From contig NC_073745.1 of the NCBI RefSeq assembly GCF_029784135.1, forward strand, positions 283,630,493 through 283,694,492: DNA of 64,000 nucleotides, in the 5' to 3' direction. The notes beneath the pieces are model-generated. The model saw only the letters and a program-made list of their open reading frames with translations. It was not told the DNA's origin and searched no databases. Origin of the DNA: Toxorhynchites rutilus septentrionalis (lineage: Eukaryota; Arthropoda; Insecta; Diptera; Culicidae). This document shows, piece by piece, positions 44,395-56,048 of this stretch (positions are counted from its first letter, which is position 1; each line of letters opens with the position of its first letter). Made by a program: the position numbers and the translations under genes.

Positions 44395-46521
44395 AAGGGG
44401 AAGGTTTTCGTGATAGTTTGAGACCCCTCCCCCTATCTAAGGGACAAATGAAACACAAATTTCTGCATTACTCGAGAATTATTCAAGAAAATGAAACCAA
44501 ATTAGGCATACTGCGGTAATAGGGTGCAATAAATGTTTCTATGGTGGTTAGACTCTGCACCCCCCTCTTTAAGGGGGGGCTGCCATATAAATGAAATCAA
44601 ATTTCTAAATTACTCGAGAATTAATCAAGTAAACGAAACCAAATTTGGCATGTGGAGGTTTTAGGATGTAATAAGTATTTCTATGGTGGTTAGACACTCC
44701 TTCCGCTCTCTAAGGGTTGACAGCCCACAAATGAAACACAAATTTCTGTATAACTCGAAAACTAATCAAGCAAATGGAGCCAAATTTGACATGTGAATGT
44801 TTTACGGGGCACGAAACGTTTCTATGGTGAATACACTCCTCTCCCCTTCTCTAAGGGAGGCTTCCAGACAAACGAAACACAAACTTCTGCATAACTCGAA
44901 GTTTTTGGGTATGAGAAATGTTTCTATAATGGTACACCCCTCCCTCCTCTGGAATGAAGAGGGGGTCCCACAAAATTATTACACATATTTCAACGAAAAA
45001 TATTCCAACCATACATGACAGTTGAACATTTTCAGAAAACTTTGAAGGAAAAAGGGAAAATTCGGAAAGTTTAATTCCCATTTGTTCTACAACTACATAG
45101 TGACAAGTACTGTTAGTCCATTTGATGTTTGCGCTAGCGAAATTGATCTTTGTTCGAAACAGGAAATGGAATTTAATGTGATGAAACGCACTCCTATATC
45201 TTCTTCTATCTATACCAAAAAAAGGATCGCCGGATGTGTTGATAAGAGCAGAACTCGAGGAAGGAATTGTCCGATTTAGTGCTGTCTTTATTCTATCATA
45301 TTTTCTGTATAAAACATTTATTCCATGTAACGGAGAGACATGTTATTTGCAAGTGGTTGGAAAAACATGAACGAGAATTATGGGCCGTATTCCAGAAAAC
45401 GAGACGAGCAATTCGTCTCGTCTCGTCTCGGCTTCAGTCACTGTCGAGACGAGCAAAATACCCCATTCCAGTACACGAGTTTCATTGAAATGTTTTATTT
45501 GGTAGACTGGAGAGACTTCAGTCAGTTTTTCTCGGTATGATCAGTGATGTCAGATGAAAAGACATGTTTTTGTTTTGAGAAAAACAACAAACAGTTTGAA
45601 AATTGATCAATCGATACTCTTTTCTCAGTGCCAGTATATAATAAAAAACATTACAAAAAGAAATCATTTTCATATATCTTCTGGTTTCATTGATATTTTT
45701 CCTCGAGCATATGGTTTTATTTACTCACACGTTTTGTTATTATGGATTTAATGGGGGCAATGTTTGTTCACCTAATCAACGATTTATCAAGAAAAGTTTC
45801 AAATCTATATATACGTATTTCCAATAAAGTAGTAAAGTTTTGAATTACTCATTTTCGTTCAATATGTGAAGACCCTTTTCGTGCCGTGTTCATATATTCA
45901 AAACAGTAATCTAGCATCCCTGGATATGAGTTCAATGTTTACATTTGGTTGTGTTGTTTGGAAGAGGTCCATTTGAGAATCTGTAAAATCTTGCAATTAC
46001 TGAATTGAATTTGATGGTTGCAGTTGAAAACATACATTGCTTATGCAATACTAGTTTAGCCGTGAAACAATTTTTGATGATAAAGACGGAGCAGAATAAT
46101 ACCGATGCTTTCAATCAACAAGGTGAACAAACACATCAAACAAACTAGACGATTCGACTGATTCATCGACGAGCGCGGCCAAACGGTCGTCGAGCCAGAC
46201 GAGCTACTCGTCTGTTTTTAGTCGAGCTCGGCTTCTGGAATATGAAAACAAACGAGACGAGCGCTCGTCTGCTCGCCTCGTTTTCTGTAATAGGGCCCTA
46301 TGTCTGAAAATAATCTGATATTATAATGATGAGTTTTGTTAGAAATGCTAGGAATTTTATAGTAAAAGGTAAATTCAACGGGGTCGAATAGAAGATCAAT
46401 CAATGAACAGTTCTGCGATTAAACCCATGAACTTGCTCATAGTAAGAAAACGTGAGTGTTTGAAGGTATTGACAACAAAAAAACAAATTTTGGGCGGAAC
46501 GAAGTTTGCCGGGTCAGCTAG
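44395..46521 (+). repeat. family A repeat, copy 3, interrupted by a MITE
   Basis: Four or five tandem 142-bp units (44442-44930), then the single-copy tail (45086 ACAACTACATAGTGACAAGT onward) and the CTAG end at 46521 followed by T. The 917-bp MITE at 45382-46298 splits it at GAGAATTAT / GTCTGAAAATAAT, contiguous in the other copies. Confidence 0.88.
45382..46298. mobile_element. PIF/Harbinger-like MITE, copy 2 (917 bp)
   Basis: Inverted terminal repeats GGGCCGTATTCCAGAAAACG and complement GGGCCCTATTACAGAAAACG, opposite orientation to 15771-16607. TAT flanks both ends (45379-45381, 46299-46301); comparison with uninterrupted family A copies confirms insertion and a short target duplication. 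An extra ACGAGC-rich inverted segment near 46140-46230 is not in copy 1. Confidence 0.9.
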
Positions 46522-46749
46522 TGGTGAATAAGAATGTAGAGAAAAAGGGAAGGAACAACGCTAGTCAGCGTTTAAGACTAGTGAAGTGCACATGAGCACA
46601 ACCGCCCCCTGAAGGAGTCGCCTAGATGTGGTCCCAGGGGGAATGAGGCAACGAGTAAAGGGCTTGGTTTTAGTGGTTGAGAGCTCCATTCGACGTCTGG
46701 GTTAACCCTTCCCAGATAATGCTGGACGAGCGTTCCTCACCTCTATTAA
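46522..46749 (+). other. intron sequence, possible promoter-less repeat edge
   Basis: No gene. It ends with TTAA (46746-46749), the target of the piggyBac-like element. Confidence 0.5.
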
Positions 46750-47979
46750 CCCATTTTAGGCCAAGCGTTCGAAAAATCGAACAGCAACTTTGATAATTTT
46801 TCATGTCTTTGGACAGGAACCATATGGTAATGTTTTTGCACCAAAAGATAGCTTAATTTATTAGCTACCACTTATATCGATTTCATTCAATTTTGAGTAA
46901 CTTTATTGGATAATAAATTCGATTTAAAGCAAGTATGTTTGGAAGGTGTTTTCAATTTCAATAAAAAACCCCAATCAAATACAAAATATGTGAAGTTTTC
47001 TACAGTATTGCTTTGATAAAAGAACATACATTGTGATATAGAGCGAACATTATTCGATTGAGCCGCATACAGGAAAATAACAGTCGGGGAAATTGAGTGT
47101 TCGAAAAATCGAACGTTGGCCATAATGAACTTTTTTTTTCTGCTGAATCAACATCAACACATCTAACCTCCGCTGCGCATTTTGATTTGTTTACTTTAGA
47201 ATACGGAAGGTTTTTCATTTATTCCTGCATTTTTAATTGTGAATGTTTGCAAATACCGATTAATTTAGCAAATATTATTGAAAATCTGTATGATTTTTTG
47301 TCCGTAACAACCTTAGGTGATGGCGGCCCGTAGAATTTCTTTCGTGGGGGAGCTGGAGGAAATGATCAGTACGTATAACGAGGATTCTAATGAGATTGTT
47401 TGTGTGAATATTCTTCCGCCGGACCGAATAATAACCTCCCAACCCTCTATGCATTTGTTGTTTAGCAGTACTGTGGTACTTTGCAGGTTTTGGAAAATGT
47501 TCGATTTTTTCGGGAAATGGATAATTGGAGAGACTAGTTTTTAAGCATTGACATTTCTCCACAGTTAACAATAAAAATAACAGCATATGCTTTCGTTCGA
47601 GAGAAATAGTGTGTCAGTGATAAGTGAAAATTACATGAAATAAGAAATGCCACATCTCACCGTTGGTGGATTAATTTGGATTTTTACTTAGAGACCTCCA
47701 TTCTCCTGTTCTTGTTCTTCCGGGAATCCAAAATTGATGCATTTATGAATACCGTATATTTGCTAATTGAAGTGACTTTTAGTTCGCAGTATGTTTGTAC
47801 TTGCAAAAAAAAGTGCGGGTTTCGGCCAATGTTCGATTTTTCGAACAGTCATTTCCCGGAAAATGGAAGATGGGAAAAAAATAATTCTTGAACATTGGAG
47901 TTCCTTTAGCGTTAAGAATCGAAAATACAACAATGGCTTTCGTCAAAAAAATTATGTTTACAGCTTGGTCGTTGATGGG
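46750..47979 (+). mobile_element. piggyBac-like element (1230 bp, defective)
   Basis: TTAA lies at 46746-46749 and 47980-47983. The ends are CCCATTTTAGGCCAAGCG and, complemented, CCCATCAACGACCAAGCT, short imperfect inverted repeats starting CCC as in piggyBac. The 16-base palindrome GTTCGAAAAATCGAAC is subterminal at 46768, again at 47099, and inverted near 47830. It carries only a short frame resembling a transposase N-terminus. Confidence 0.8.
47320..47544 (+). pseudogene. possible piggyBac-type transposase N-terminus
   Basis: An ATG at 47320 opens MAARRISFVGELEEMISTYN, followed by an acidic stretch and VNILPPD, a motif style seen near the N-terminus of piggyBac-like transposases. It stops after 74 residues; the catalytic DDD domain is absent from the element. 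Weak similarity by memory only; the surrounding element supports it. Confidence 0.4.
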
Positions 47980-47988
47980 TTAAAAAAA

Positions 47989-47991
<3 letters not shown>

Positions 47992-48031
<40 letters not shown>
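47992..48031 (+). repeat. GA microsatellite followed by a G run
   Basis: About 15 GA units, then ten G (48022-48031), immediately after the piggyBac-like element. Confidence 0.9.
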
Positions 48032-50247
48032 AGACTGTTCACCTGCGTAAATGTACCAAGAGAAGTGTCACTTTCATTTATCTTGAAGAAAGCTTTATTT
48101 TAAATATTTACGTGACATGATTTTCAGATTCAACACGCAAATCAAACAAATAACTAAATTTTATGTTTGTGTCTAATAAAACCTTATTTTGGCTTCAAAG
48201 GACAGATAAGTGCAACCACATCCTTTCAAATGGGTTTCAATGTTAATCCATACACACTTTTAAGTCCGTACTGAGAAATCACGTAGGGGATAATAATTTT
48301 CATGTTTCAAAGATAGAGATTTAAGATTAAAGTAATATTGGGAGTTCGCCAATAACCCTTTTATGCATGATTTGGAGTCATGGAAATTATTCTAAATCAA
48401 GCAATTGTTTGTATACGATTTCATTTTCGAGTAACTAATTTTATTACAATGAAAAATAGCTTTCTTTTGTGCATTCAACAGTCCCAAAAAGACAAAAAAT
48501 ATTGTGGAGCAATCCTGTTCAATTATTAGCAGCTACGTCGAGATAATCGAATCTATCTGGTGGGCCCCTTTAGTGGGAGCTGACGAAGTCTGTTGGTTTG
48601 TTGAATAACCATTCTCGTTTCATAAAAACTATAAGAAGTATTATTAAATGTGCATTTATCAAAAGACAAATTAAAACTGGTAGATTGGGTGACACACAAA
48701 TTTAACAGCTGTCAAAATACGTAGTGGTATTTCACTAGCTTTAAATTGAAAGCCTCTTTTGGCTGACATAACGGTTAAGAGAACCGGCGTTTAAATATAC
48801 TTCATTAGCAGACGGGTCCGGATTGTGTAAAGTAATGTCCATGGGCTGGTTGGTCTCCACCGCAGAGATTCTGACAATTCAAATTTTGGAAAGTTCGTCC
48901 CAAAAAAAAATCTGATTCAAGCCTGAATCCCTTTACCATAACCACATAATTGGATTTCGTGTAAAAGAATCAAGTCAACCGTTCCTCATTCAAAATCCCG
49001 GTGCTGATTTGTTCTAATTTGTCCCCAGACGATGAGTGCCATTCGGCACTCTCTAGCCGTCCTTTCGGAACATCAAAAGTTTTTATTTATTCACCCCGCT
49101 TCGCCCTATCCCTTCTTCCCCACCAATCCGATGTATTTAATTAGTTTTCTACAGGTTTTGCGCTCCAATGACGGTAAGAATAGCTCATCAGCATAGTTTC
49201 GACACCAGTTGGAAACAGTTTCCAATGCAGATGGACTATCACAAACTTGGTAACTTATTTCAATCTAGTTTGGAGATTTCCATTTCCACCAATGGAAATG
49301 TTTCGAAATGATCACGGTCACGGACAAGGTTGTTAGATACTATTTGACCTTGGATATTGTTATGTTTTCTGTCCTGTGTAAACTACACAGTATCTTCAGT
49401 CAATAACTTCTGCTTACAAGTTGAAACTAATCTCAGTCATTGGAAGACTTTTTTATTACAATATTTATTGGGATCCGAGTACAATGTTTCCGAGAATCCA
49501 AACTGAATTGTTTTGACAGTTGGCTGCACCCTTATCGTTTTCTATCCATGATCTATCATTTCGTCAACAACGGGCCGAAGAGTAGCGTTTCGAGAACAGT
49601 CGTACTCGACAAAACTGGTCACTACAATTTCAAATAATGTTTTCATTGAATAAAACGGATATAATTGTTTCAAGCCGCTGGTTTGTACACAATTGCATTG
49701 GAACAACTTTTCACATCATGAGCTTCGTAAACAAACAGCGCTTTGAAAAATTGGCATTTTCTGGCGGCTGCTGGCGACCTCGGAGCTCGCAAGCACGCGG
49801 CCTTCAGTGCTCCTAACCCAACACGGCTTTTATTTGATATTTTGTTTTTATTTGTTCCAAACACAACTCAATTTAAACCGAAACTCCAAGTTAGCAACTG
49901 TGTGGACATCGCGGATGCTTCTCGAAATACTTTTCCATTCTCGTTAGAGCAATTTATAGGGAATCCTTCCTCTATCCCGCATTTCGTCTGCTTGTCTTTT
50001 TTTCCCATTTTTTTGGCCCGTCACCCCACTCATCCCAAACTGCAATTTTAGTCGTTCTATTGAATTTGAACTTTTAAAATATTTGTCAGCAAACATTTAC
50101 CCGTCGCGTCGAATCCGAATCCGCCGTGGCCTCCGACGTGGGGACAAAGCACGGACCGTCGTTTGCGTGAAAATCGCTGTGTTTATTTATATTTAATTAT
50201 ATCCCTTTTTCTATTTTTTTTTCTCTTTTTTTCTTCGCTTCCACCAG
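48032..50247 (+). other. end of the 22.8-kb dpr1-like intron
   Basis: Mostly single-copy sequence. No gene is supported; frames at 49440-49637 and 49743-50051 have no domain. It ends with a long pyrimidine tract (about 50200-50243) and the acceptor CCACCAG at 50247. Confidence 0.6.
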
Positions 50248-50367
50248 AGCTCCGAGCGCGGATAGCGGGACCACCGGACATATTCGTGAAGTCCGGCAGT
50301 GAAATCATCATGACTTGCGTCATCCAGCAGGGACCACACGATCTGGGCACGGTGTTCTGGTACAAAG
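50248..50367 (+). CDS. dpr1: dpr1-like gene, exon starting Ig2
   Basis: A 120-base exon between CAG (50247) and GTTAGT (50368). Two bases complete the split Glu codon, then LRARIAGPPDIFVKSGSEII, MTC with the first Ig2 cysteine (residue 141) and VIQQGPHDLGTVFWYK with the core Trp (155). The GPxD...VKxGSxI...TC layout and QGPH-L-G-x-x-FWYKG are Dpr1-like. It leaves with one base of a split codon, joined across an 80-base intron. Confidence 0.95.
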
Positions 50368-50447
50368 GTTAGTACTTCGTGGCTTCGTGGCTAAACACAT
50401 CCTTACTTTTGTGTGCAACATTTTTTTTTCTTCTCTCTCCCTTCCAG
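50368..50447 (+). other. 80-bp dpr1-like intron
   Basis: Starts GTTAGT and ends CTCCCTTCCAG; phase 1. Confidence 0.9.
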
Positions 50448-50550
50448 GAAACACACTGATAGAGTCCACCACCCAGGAGAACAACATCCTCACCAGTGAG
50501 AACCAGCGAATCACAGTGGAAACCGATTGGACGGATGGGCTGACGTCGAG
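50448..50550 (+). CDS. dpr1: dpr1-like gene, middle Ig2 exon
   Basis: A 103-base exon between CAG (50447) and GTAAGT (50551). It encodes NTLIESTTQENNILTSEN, then QRITVETDWTDGLTS; the W-T-D-G-L-T-S-R-L run completes across the next junction (codon AG|G, Arg). This exon is the most variable part of Ig2 among paralogues as remembered. Confidence 0.95.
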
Positions 50551-51716
50551 GTAAGTTCTGAAGGATGCGTACGAAATAGGAAGACTCCTACACAAATGGT
50601 TCTTTCAATTGTTTCGACGATGTGATCATTGTAATGTGAAGTGAAAACTTCTCCCCAGGTGGTGTGGGAGCAAGGAAATGAGTTTTCCGGGATGGGGGAG
50701 GTTGCTAGGTATGCTTCCTTGCCAGGAATGGATACGTGGCAGCTTTGCTATTATTTCAATCCCGAAGGAAGTGGTGGTACCGAGCAAGAGAAAGTTTTCT
50801 CCGAGCAAGTTAGTGGCTTTGGATTAGCAGACAATGCAGGACTAAGTTATGCCGAAGCTGTACACTTGATGCCATCATTAGGGAGTGAGAAATTCCATTT
50901 AGCTCAAGCTGCCGCAGAGAGTTTAAGCCAAGCTGGGCAATTATATTAAAAATATATACGATAACATCCAATTATTTTGGAAGATAAAATATGACAGATG
51001 TGGTTTTTGTTGCGATTTATATTGCTTTCTTAGTTCTATTTGCATTATTCATTAATTATTGATGAGTGTTGGGATTTCGTTATTCGGATTCTTCAGGAAA
51101 AGCGCCTTTTTTAGTTATCATATGGCAGCTCTCTTAAAACTGTAAATTTTTAAATATTTTTTTGTCTTCATTATACAGATTTTCAGCCTTAAGCTGGTTC
51201 ATCAGATTAATATTTTAGCATCGTATATCAATTTATAGGACGGTCTTTTATGGTCTCCTCATTACTGATCAAATACAGTAAAAAAATAATTCAAATTTAA
51301 ATTCAATCAAAACTACTGATGAAAATTACAAGCGTGTTAAAAATTATGGTGGTAGTTTTTTCCCCTTTCTATATATTTTTGACGTTAGATCGCCAATGCT
51401 GACGTTAGACTCTGTCGGTAGAGATAGGCGAATCGCTAATCAAGGGGTAGTAGGGTCGGACTGGGCTAGTTGGTCATAGGGGTAAGTTGGTCAATGACGA
51501 TATCTTGAACTTAGCGATATATGGACGATAAATAGCGAATTGCTGATGCAGTAAAATAAACGAAATGGAAAAAAAAACTTTTTATGAAGTAGGTTAAAAA
51601 ACGATTTGCCAAAAAAACATTCACTGTTTGCTCATTATAAAATTTGTCCAAAAAATGGTTAATAATCATGGAAAAAAAAATCGATTCTGACGTAAAACTA
51701 AGTTTTATTTCATGTA
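50551..51716 (+). other. start of the 10-kb dpr1-like intron
   Basis: Intron sequence. The frame at 50641-50949 has no domain. AGTTGGTCATAGGGGTAAGTTGG-type repeats at 51465-51490 recur near 52222. Confidence 0.55.
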
Positions 51717-52140
51717 CAGGGTAACTTCGATATAACATTTCATTTCGCTTTCAAAATTGTACGTTGTATCGAATTGTACGTTATATTGAAGCATAATAAA
51801 TAACTCACAGTCGTAGCCTGTAATACATTTTTGTGTTGCTTTTAGTAAAGTTAATGAATAAATTTAGTTAGAAGACGAAGCCAGCCTTTCTCATGATGTT
51901 TCCCTTCGTACTGTTAATTAAAGCTCGATTCATTTAGAATCCGGAATCACTAAAATCAGCTGTATTTTGGGATTAATTGAAGGTACAAAACATGTTTTAG
52001 CATCACAATACAGATAATTCATTGTTCTGTCAAAAAAAAAAATAATCAAACAAAATTTTCTTTACACTTTGGAAATGTGTACGTTATATCGAGGTAAAAT
52101 ATACGTTATAACGAGGGTACGTTATATTGAAGTTTCCCTG
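51717..52140. mobile_element. pogo-like MITE (424 bp)
   Basis: Ends CAGGGTAACTTCGATATAAC and complement CAGGGAAACTTCAATATAAC, flanked by TA (51715-51716, 52141-52142). The GTACGTTATATCGA-type subterminal motif occurs several times at both ends (51760-51788, 52078-52125). The interior 51838-51960 matches 20565-20680. No transposase. Confidence 0.88.
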
Positions 52141-52142
52141 TA

Positions 52143-53655
52143 TTACTTTTAAATGTTAATGGAAATCGATTTTAAAATTATTTTCATTGAATTTCCATGG
52201 ATATTCTTTTTTATATATAGAGGAACTAGTTGGTCATACAACAGCGGGGCTAGTTGAGTAGTTTTAAATTGCTAAAATTTTTATGAAAATTGTTCTTGGT
52301 GTTATTTAATTACTTGAAGTACTTTGTCCTGACCCTAATTTAAACTATTTTCTATAAATTTTCAGTTATTCTCACCAAAATTTTCCATTATAATACAAAA
52401 TTATCTTTAGACACGATTTTTGTAGGACATTTTTTCACCACTTGCAGGTAAAAGTGATTTTCATTTACATAGGGTACTAATTTCATTTGGGAAAAATAAT
52501 GTTCATTCATAATTTTTGTTTTAAAAGTGTGTTTGCATGTTGTCATGCAAACTCCCCAACTTATAATGCAAAGCTCAATGCTGTCGACCGACGCGGATAG
52601 AACCGTTGTAGAAATTTCTAGTTTGAGAGTAACGCTTATAAAATTTTCAGGTATGCCGCGTTTCTTTACGCAAGCTATAAACAAATATAGAAGGCATATG
52701 ATTTACTGCTAAACCCTGTGTATTTGTAATGAGACAACCAAATATCAACCAGCACGCAAACCTCTTGCAATATAATTGTCATATTTGTATTTTTTGCCGT
52801 AAAATTTTCAATCAATATAATAAACGCTAACATTGAATATCAACAATTCACTATAATGCATCGAGTAATGTAGCATACCTGGAGGTTATTTAAATATACT
52901 TTGGGGCGAACGAAACATATGTCAAAACAAATGCAAGCAAGAAACCGGCTGTGCTCAGAGACGTCGGTGAATAAATGGGTTCAAATAATAGAATAATTAT
53001 CACAGTGATGGCGATTAATGAAAAAGGAAACCATTTAAAAAAAAATACAATGCAAAATTTGTTTAACCGTCATGGTGTTCTTTCGAAATTCATCGAATAG
53101 GCTAAACCATTTGCGGTTGAAGCATAAAAATAATTCCTTGGTGGTGGAGGAGACTGGGAAGAAGAATTCAGCGTCTGCAGGAGTAAAAGGCGGAATTAAA
53201 GGAGGTGGTCTAAGCTCCCATACTAAAGGGTTAGTTTTCAAATTCAGAGTGCCAAGGAAAATATACCATACTAGTGATCAACGATTCTATAAATATACTT
53301 CTTTTGAACTAGTATTTTTATTTATTTATTTATTCATTTTCATCAACAGAATGTAGACTACATACTTATATATTAATGTTACAATGTTTTCTTATTATTC
53401 ATACGGTACATGTTTCTTATTAGCTGTTTTTCAATTCATTGTTGTGTCAATTAATTCGCAGTGCTGATTGTATATACGCATCATGCGATTGATAGGGGCG
53501 TTGTTTGCATAATTTATTCTGGATGTTTTGGTTAGAAACAAATTGCGTGTTCTTAGTTGACACCTAGGTACATAGAAATTTAATTTTTCTAGTAATTTAA
53601 ATGATTGTACTCGTTGCGAAATTACATCCTTAACATAAAAAAGTCTTAGAAGGGT
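52143..53655 (+). other. AT-rich intron sequence
   Basis: No gene is supported. The frame at 53072-53356 has no domain and ends in an AT-rich TTTATTTATTTATT run. Confidence 0.5.
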
Positions 53656-53785
53656 TGTGTCTGAGACCGCATAGTTGACGTAGGATTCCGTTAGGCTATT
53701 TGTTCATTTTGGATATGTTTGAAGAATTAAACTCTTTGATAATGATTTGGTAGCCCTGAAAAGGGCCGTTTTGTTTGGAAAACTA
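53656..53785 (+). repeat. GACGTAG family, D-end fragment
   Basis: It matches 16962-17108 with GTTGTGTCTGAGACCGCATA, GTTGACGTAGGATTCCGTTA, GGATATGTTTGAAGAATTA and a histone-type stem-loop at 53752-53767. The next sequence is degraded reverse transcriptase, so this is a truncated copy. Confidence 0.75.
53752..53767 (-). promoter_or_regulatory. histone-type 3' stem-loop
   Basis: On the minus strand GGCCCTTTTCAGGGCT, preceded by CAAAAC and followed by ACCA, almost identical to the canonical histone mRNA 3' hairpin and its flanks (one G-T wobble at the stem base). A purine-rich AAGAG lies downstream. No histone coding sequence is adjacent. Confidence 0.7.
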
Positions 53786-53789
53786 CACC

Positions 53790-54365
53790 TACACCATCTC
53801 CAATAATTTTTGGTGGACAAGTTGTTGAATATGACGATAAATTCAATAATCTGTTATATTTACATCTAATTTGTCAATTCTCAATGTGGTAAGATCTACG
53901 GCGCCTTTAAACGTTTGAATTTTAGTGAATAGGTATTTGGAAACATCCACGAAAATAAAATTATTCAAGTTGTCATTTTTCCTCATTTTTTTTTGTACGG
54001 AGAATTCATTTACACTAATGCTTCTGCGGCCGCACTCAACAGACTAAGAGTTGCTTTGAATTCATGTGTAAAATATGTCTACAACTTATCGAGATATTCC
54101 AGTGTTTCACACTTACACAGCACTTTATTAGGACATAGTTTCACCAAATTTTATGTATATCGTACACGCATAAACATTTTCAAAATTGTTAAAAGTTGCG
54201 TGCCACAGTACCTATTTGAACAACTTAAGTTTATGAGAAACACGAGAACCATGAGTTTTTTATTTCCACAACATCCATCTGTTTACTATGGGCAATCAAT
54301 GTTAAGGAGAGGTGTTATATATTAGAATCGCTTATCACCTGCTCTTAAATCGTCTATAACTATTT
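53790..54365 (+). pseudogene. C-terminal end of a non-LTR reverse transcriptase
   Basis: With shifts, it reads VVEYDDKFNNL, IYGAFKRLNFSE, then the open part YGEFIYTNASAAALNRLRVA, LNSCVKYVYNLSRYSSVSHL, LLGHSFTKFYVYRTRINIFK and SCVPQYLFEQL, ending RRGVIY, a stop, and NRLSPALKSSITIS. This is the thumb and C-terminal region of a non-LTR element in the Jockey/CR1 range; clade not assigned. The MITE at 54366 interrupts it, and KRGLLG-like coding seems to resume at about 54858. Confidence 0.7.
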
Positions 54366-54857
54366 CTACACCCAAACTAGCGTTGGCAGAAAACATGTCA
54401 TCTTTGGCAGAAAAGATGCCATTTCCTGTGCATGAGAGTCAAATGCGCAAATAATGAGCCGTACGACGTCAATGGGAATCGAACCAAGGACGGCTGGAAT
54501 GCAATGTTACTTTACACTACCACGCTATCCATATAGCTGCCAGTGCTATTATAGAGAAGCGTGATAATATTAACCTCATCATAAAATGAAGTTGGAAAGT
54601 GTTTTCTAAGACGATAAAGAAGAACATGAACGAGAATATATCTTTCTCTGTCTAGACCGTGTATTTGGCAAACTATACGAAAAGCTCTCATATGCTTTCA
54701 TCCTGTTTCGCTCCCTCATCATGGCTCTAGCATATATATTATACAAATGATATACATGTATTGGGGAGTAGAACATTTTATGTTATCTTTCAGCTCATTT
54801 AATGTAATAAATCGGGATGCCAGAACATGTGCTCAAAATTAATTTTGGGTGTAGCTT
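54366..54857. mobile_element. CTACACCCAAA MITE, complete copy, carrying a tRNA-like block
   Basis: Left end CTACACCCAAACTAGCG and right-end complement CTACACCCAAAATTAATT give short inverted ends of about 11 bp. The interior matches the truncated copy at 21684-21945. A tRNA-like block at 54465-54560 is missing from that copy. Confidence 0.7.
54465..54560 (-). repeat. tRNA-derived SINE-like block
   Basis: On the minus strand: GGATAGCGTGGTAGTG (A box) and, after about 40 bases, an exact B box GGTTCGATTCC. No cloverleaf anticodon arm could be drawn, so it is tRNA-derived rather than a tRNA gene. A diverged relative lies at 39160-39272. Confidence 0.6.
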
Positions 54858-55285
54858 CAAAAGGGGTCTACTCGGGGAACTTGGTCGCATGCAATAAAGG
54901 ATTTGCTTGAATTAAATTCAAAATTCAGGAACTTGTTATGATAGGTTGTAATGATATGATATTTCTTTTATCAGAATATCCCACCACAGTGTAACGTAGT
55001 TCAAACCACACTATTTAACACACTATTGATTAAAGAGTTGTAGTGTTCTATGCATGTGAATTATCAGTTCAGGACGACGCCTAGATCACTAACTATTTCA
55101 CATTTTTCTATATTTTGATTTCCACGACGTATTACACTAAATATTTGGTACATGATGTTTTCTGCTAAATGTAATGGAGTGGCATTTTTTTACATTCAGT
55201 TTTAGTAGAGTTTTAGTTTAGTAGTGGTTTTAGTATAGTAGTATGGAATACATGTATTTCGTTTTGGAATGCTTCAATGTCGTTT
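54858..55285 (+). other. intron sequence between retrotransposon relics
   Basis: The first 40 bases may be the end of the interrupted reverse transcriptase. TTTTAGTxxAGT repeats occur at 55199-55240. No gene. Confidence 0.45.
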
Positions 55286-56035
55286 TCATTACCAATTACC
55301 GCGAGATGCTTGATGTCGTCTACATACACAAGTACATTTATACGCTTGAGAACGAAGGAGATGTCATTAACGTACAGAATGACAAGATGAGAGCCTTGTG
55401 GGACTCCCGAAGTGACTTTTACTGGATTTGAATTGAGCCAGTTTAAGAGTCTTTGTTAAATTCCAATTTTCTGCTATTTGTAGTAATGGAATGTCGATGC
55501 GGTCAAATGCTTTACTGAAGTCAGTGTAAAGAGCTTCTACGTGTTTGCCATTTTCCATTGCATACAAAATAAAAGTCACAAATGCCAACAGATTAGTTGC
55601 CATTGAACGACCTTTGAAGAAGCCATGTTGCTTACAAGTTATTCTATTCCTTATTTGTTGGATGACTTTTTCGTTCATTATTGCTTCGAATAGTTTAGGA
55701 ATGCAAGAGATTATGGCAATTCCGCGATAATTACGTATGTCAGATTTAGCGCCTGATTAAAAGATAGGTACCAAAACAAATTGTTTCCATCTTTCTGAGA
55801 ATATTCCAGTTTGTATTGACATATTAAAAATGCAATGTAAGGGAAGGATGAGTTCCTCAGTCAGGTTCTTCAGAAATACAGGTGTTATTTCGTCGGGTCC
55901 TGGTCCTTTTGTTTCGTATAACTTCGTTAATTCATGGACAATTGTTGTTAAAAATAATTCACCGATATGTCATTCGTATATTCCGGTGAGAAAGAAAAAT
56001 AGTTCCGATCGCGTTTTTCTTCAGAAAATGTGGTA
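55286..56035 (-). pseudogene. non-LTR reverse transcriptase core, decayed
   Basis: Reading minus: TKGPGPDEITPVFLKNLTEE (about 55925-55865), FSERWKQFVLVPIF, a stop, SGAKSDIRNYRGIAIISCIP, KLFEAIMNEKV, then motif A ALYTDFSKAFDRID (55525-55485), motif B SGVPQGSHL and motif C-like VYVDDIKHL (about 55310) after a deletion and frameshift near 55440. It encodes fingers and palm of a non-LTR enzyme, probably the same family as the C-terminal relic at 53790-54365 but in opposite orientation. The upstream part is cut by the family A repeat at about 56048. Confidence 0.75.
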
Positions 56036-56048
56036 TATACTTCCTGAA

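Noticed and set aside
47992..48120. Arg/Glu-rich protein tail in the frame across the GA run
   Set aside because: It is translation of a microsatellite.
54465..54560. Functional tRNA gene
   Set aside because: A and B boxes fit, but no anticodon stem or acceptor stem pairing could be drawn; a SINE-like relic is the better explanation.
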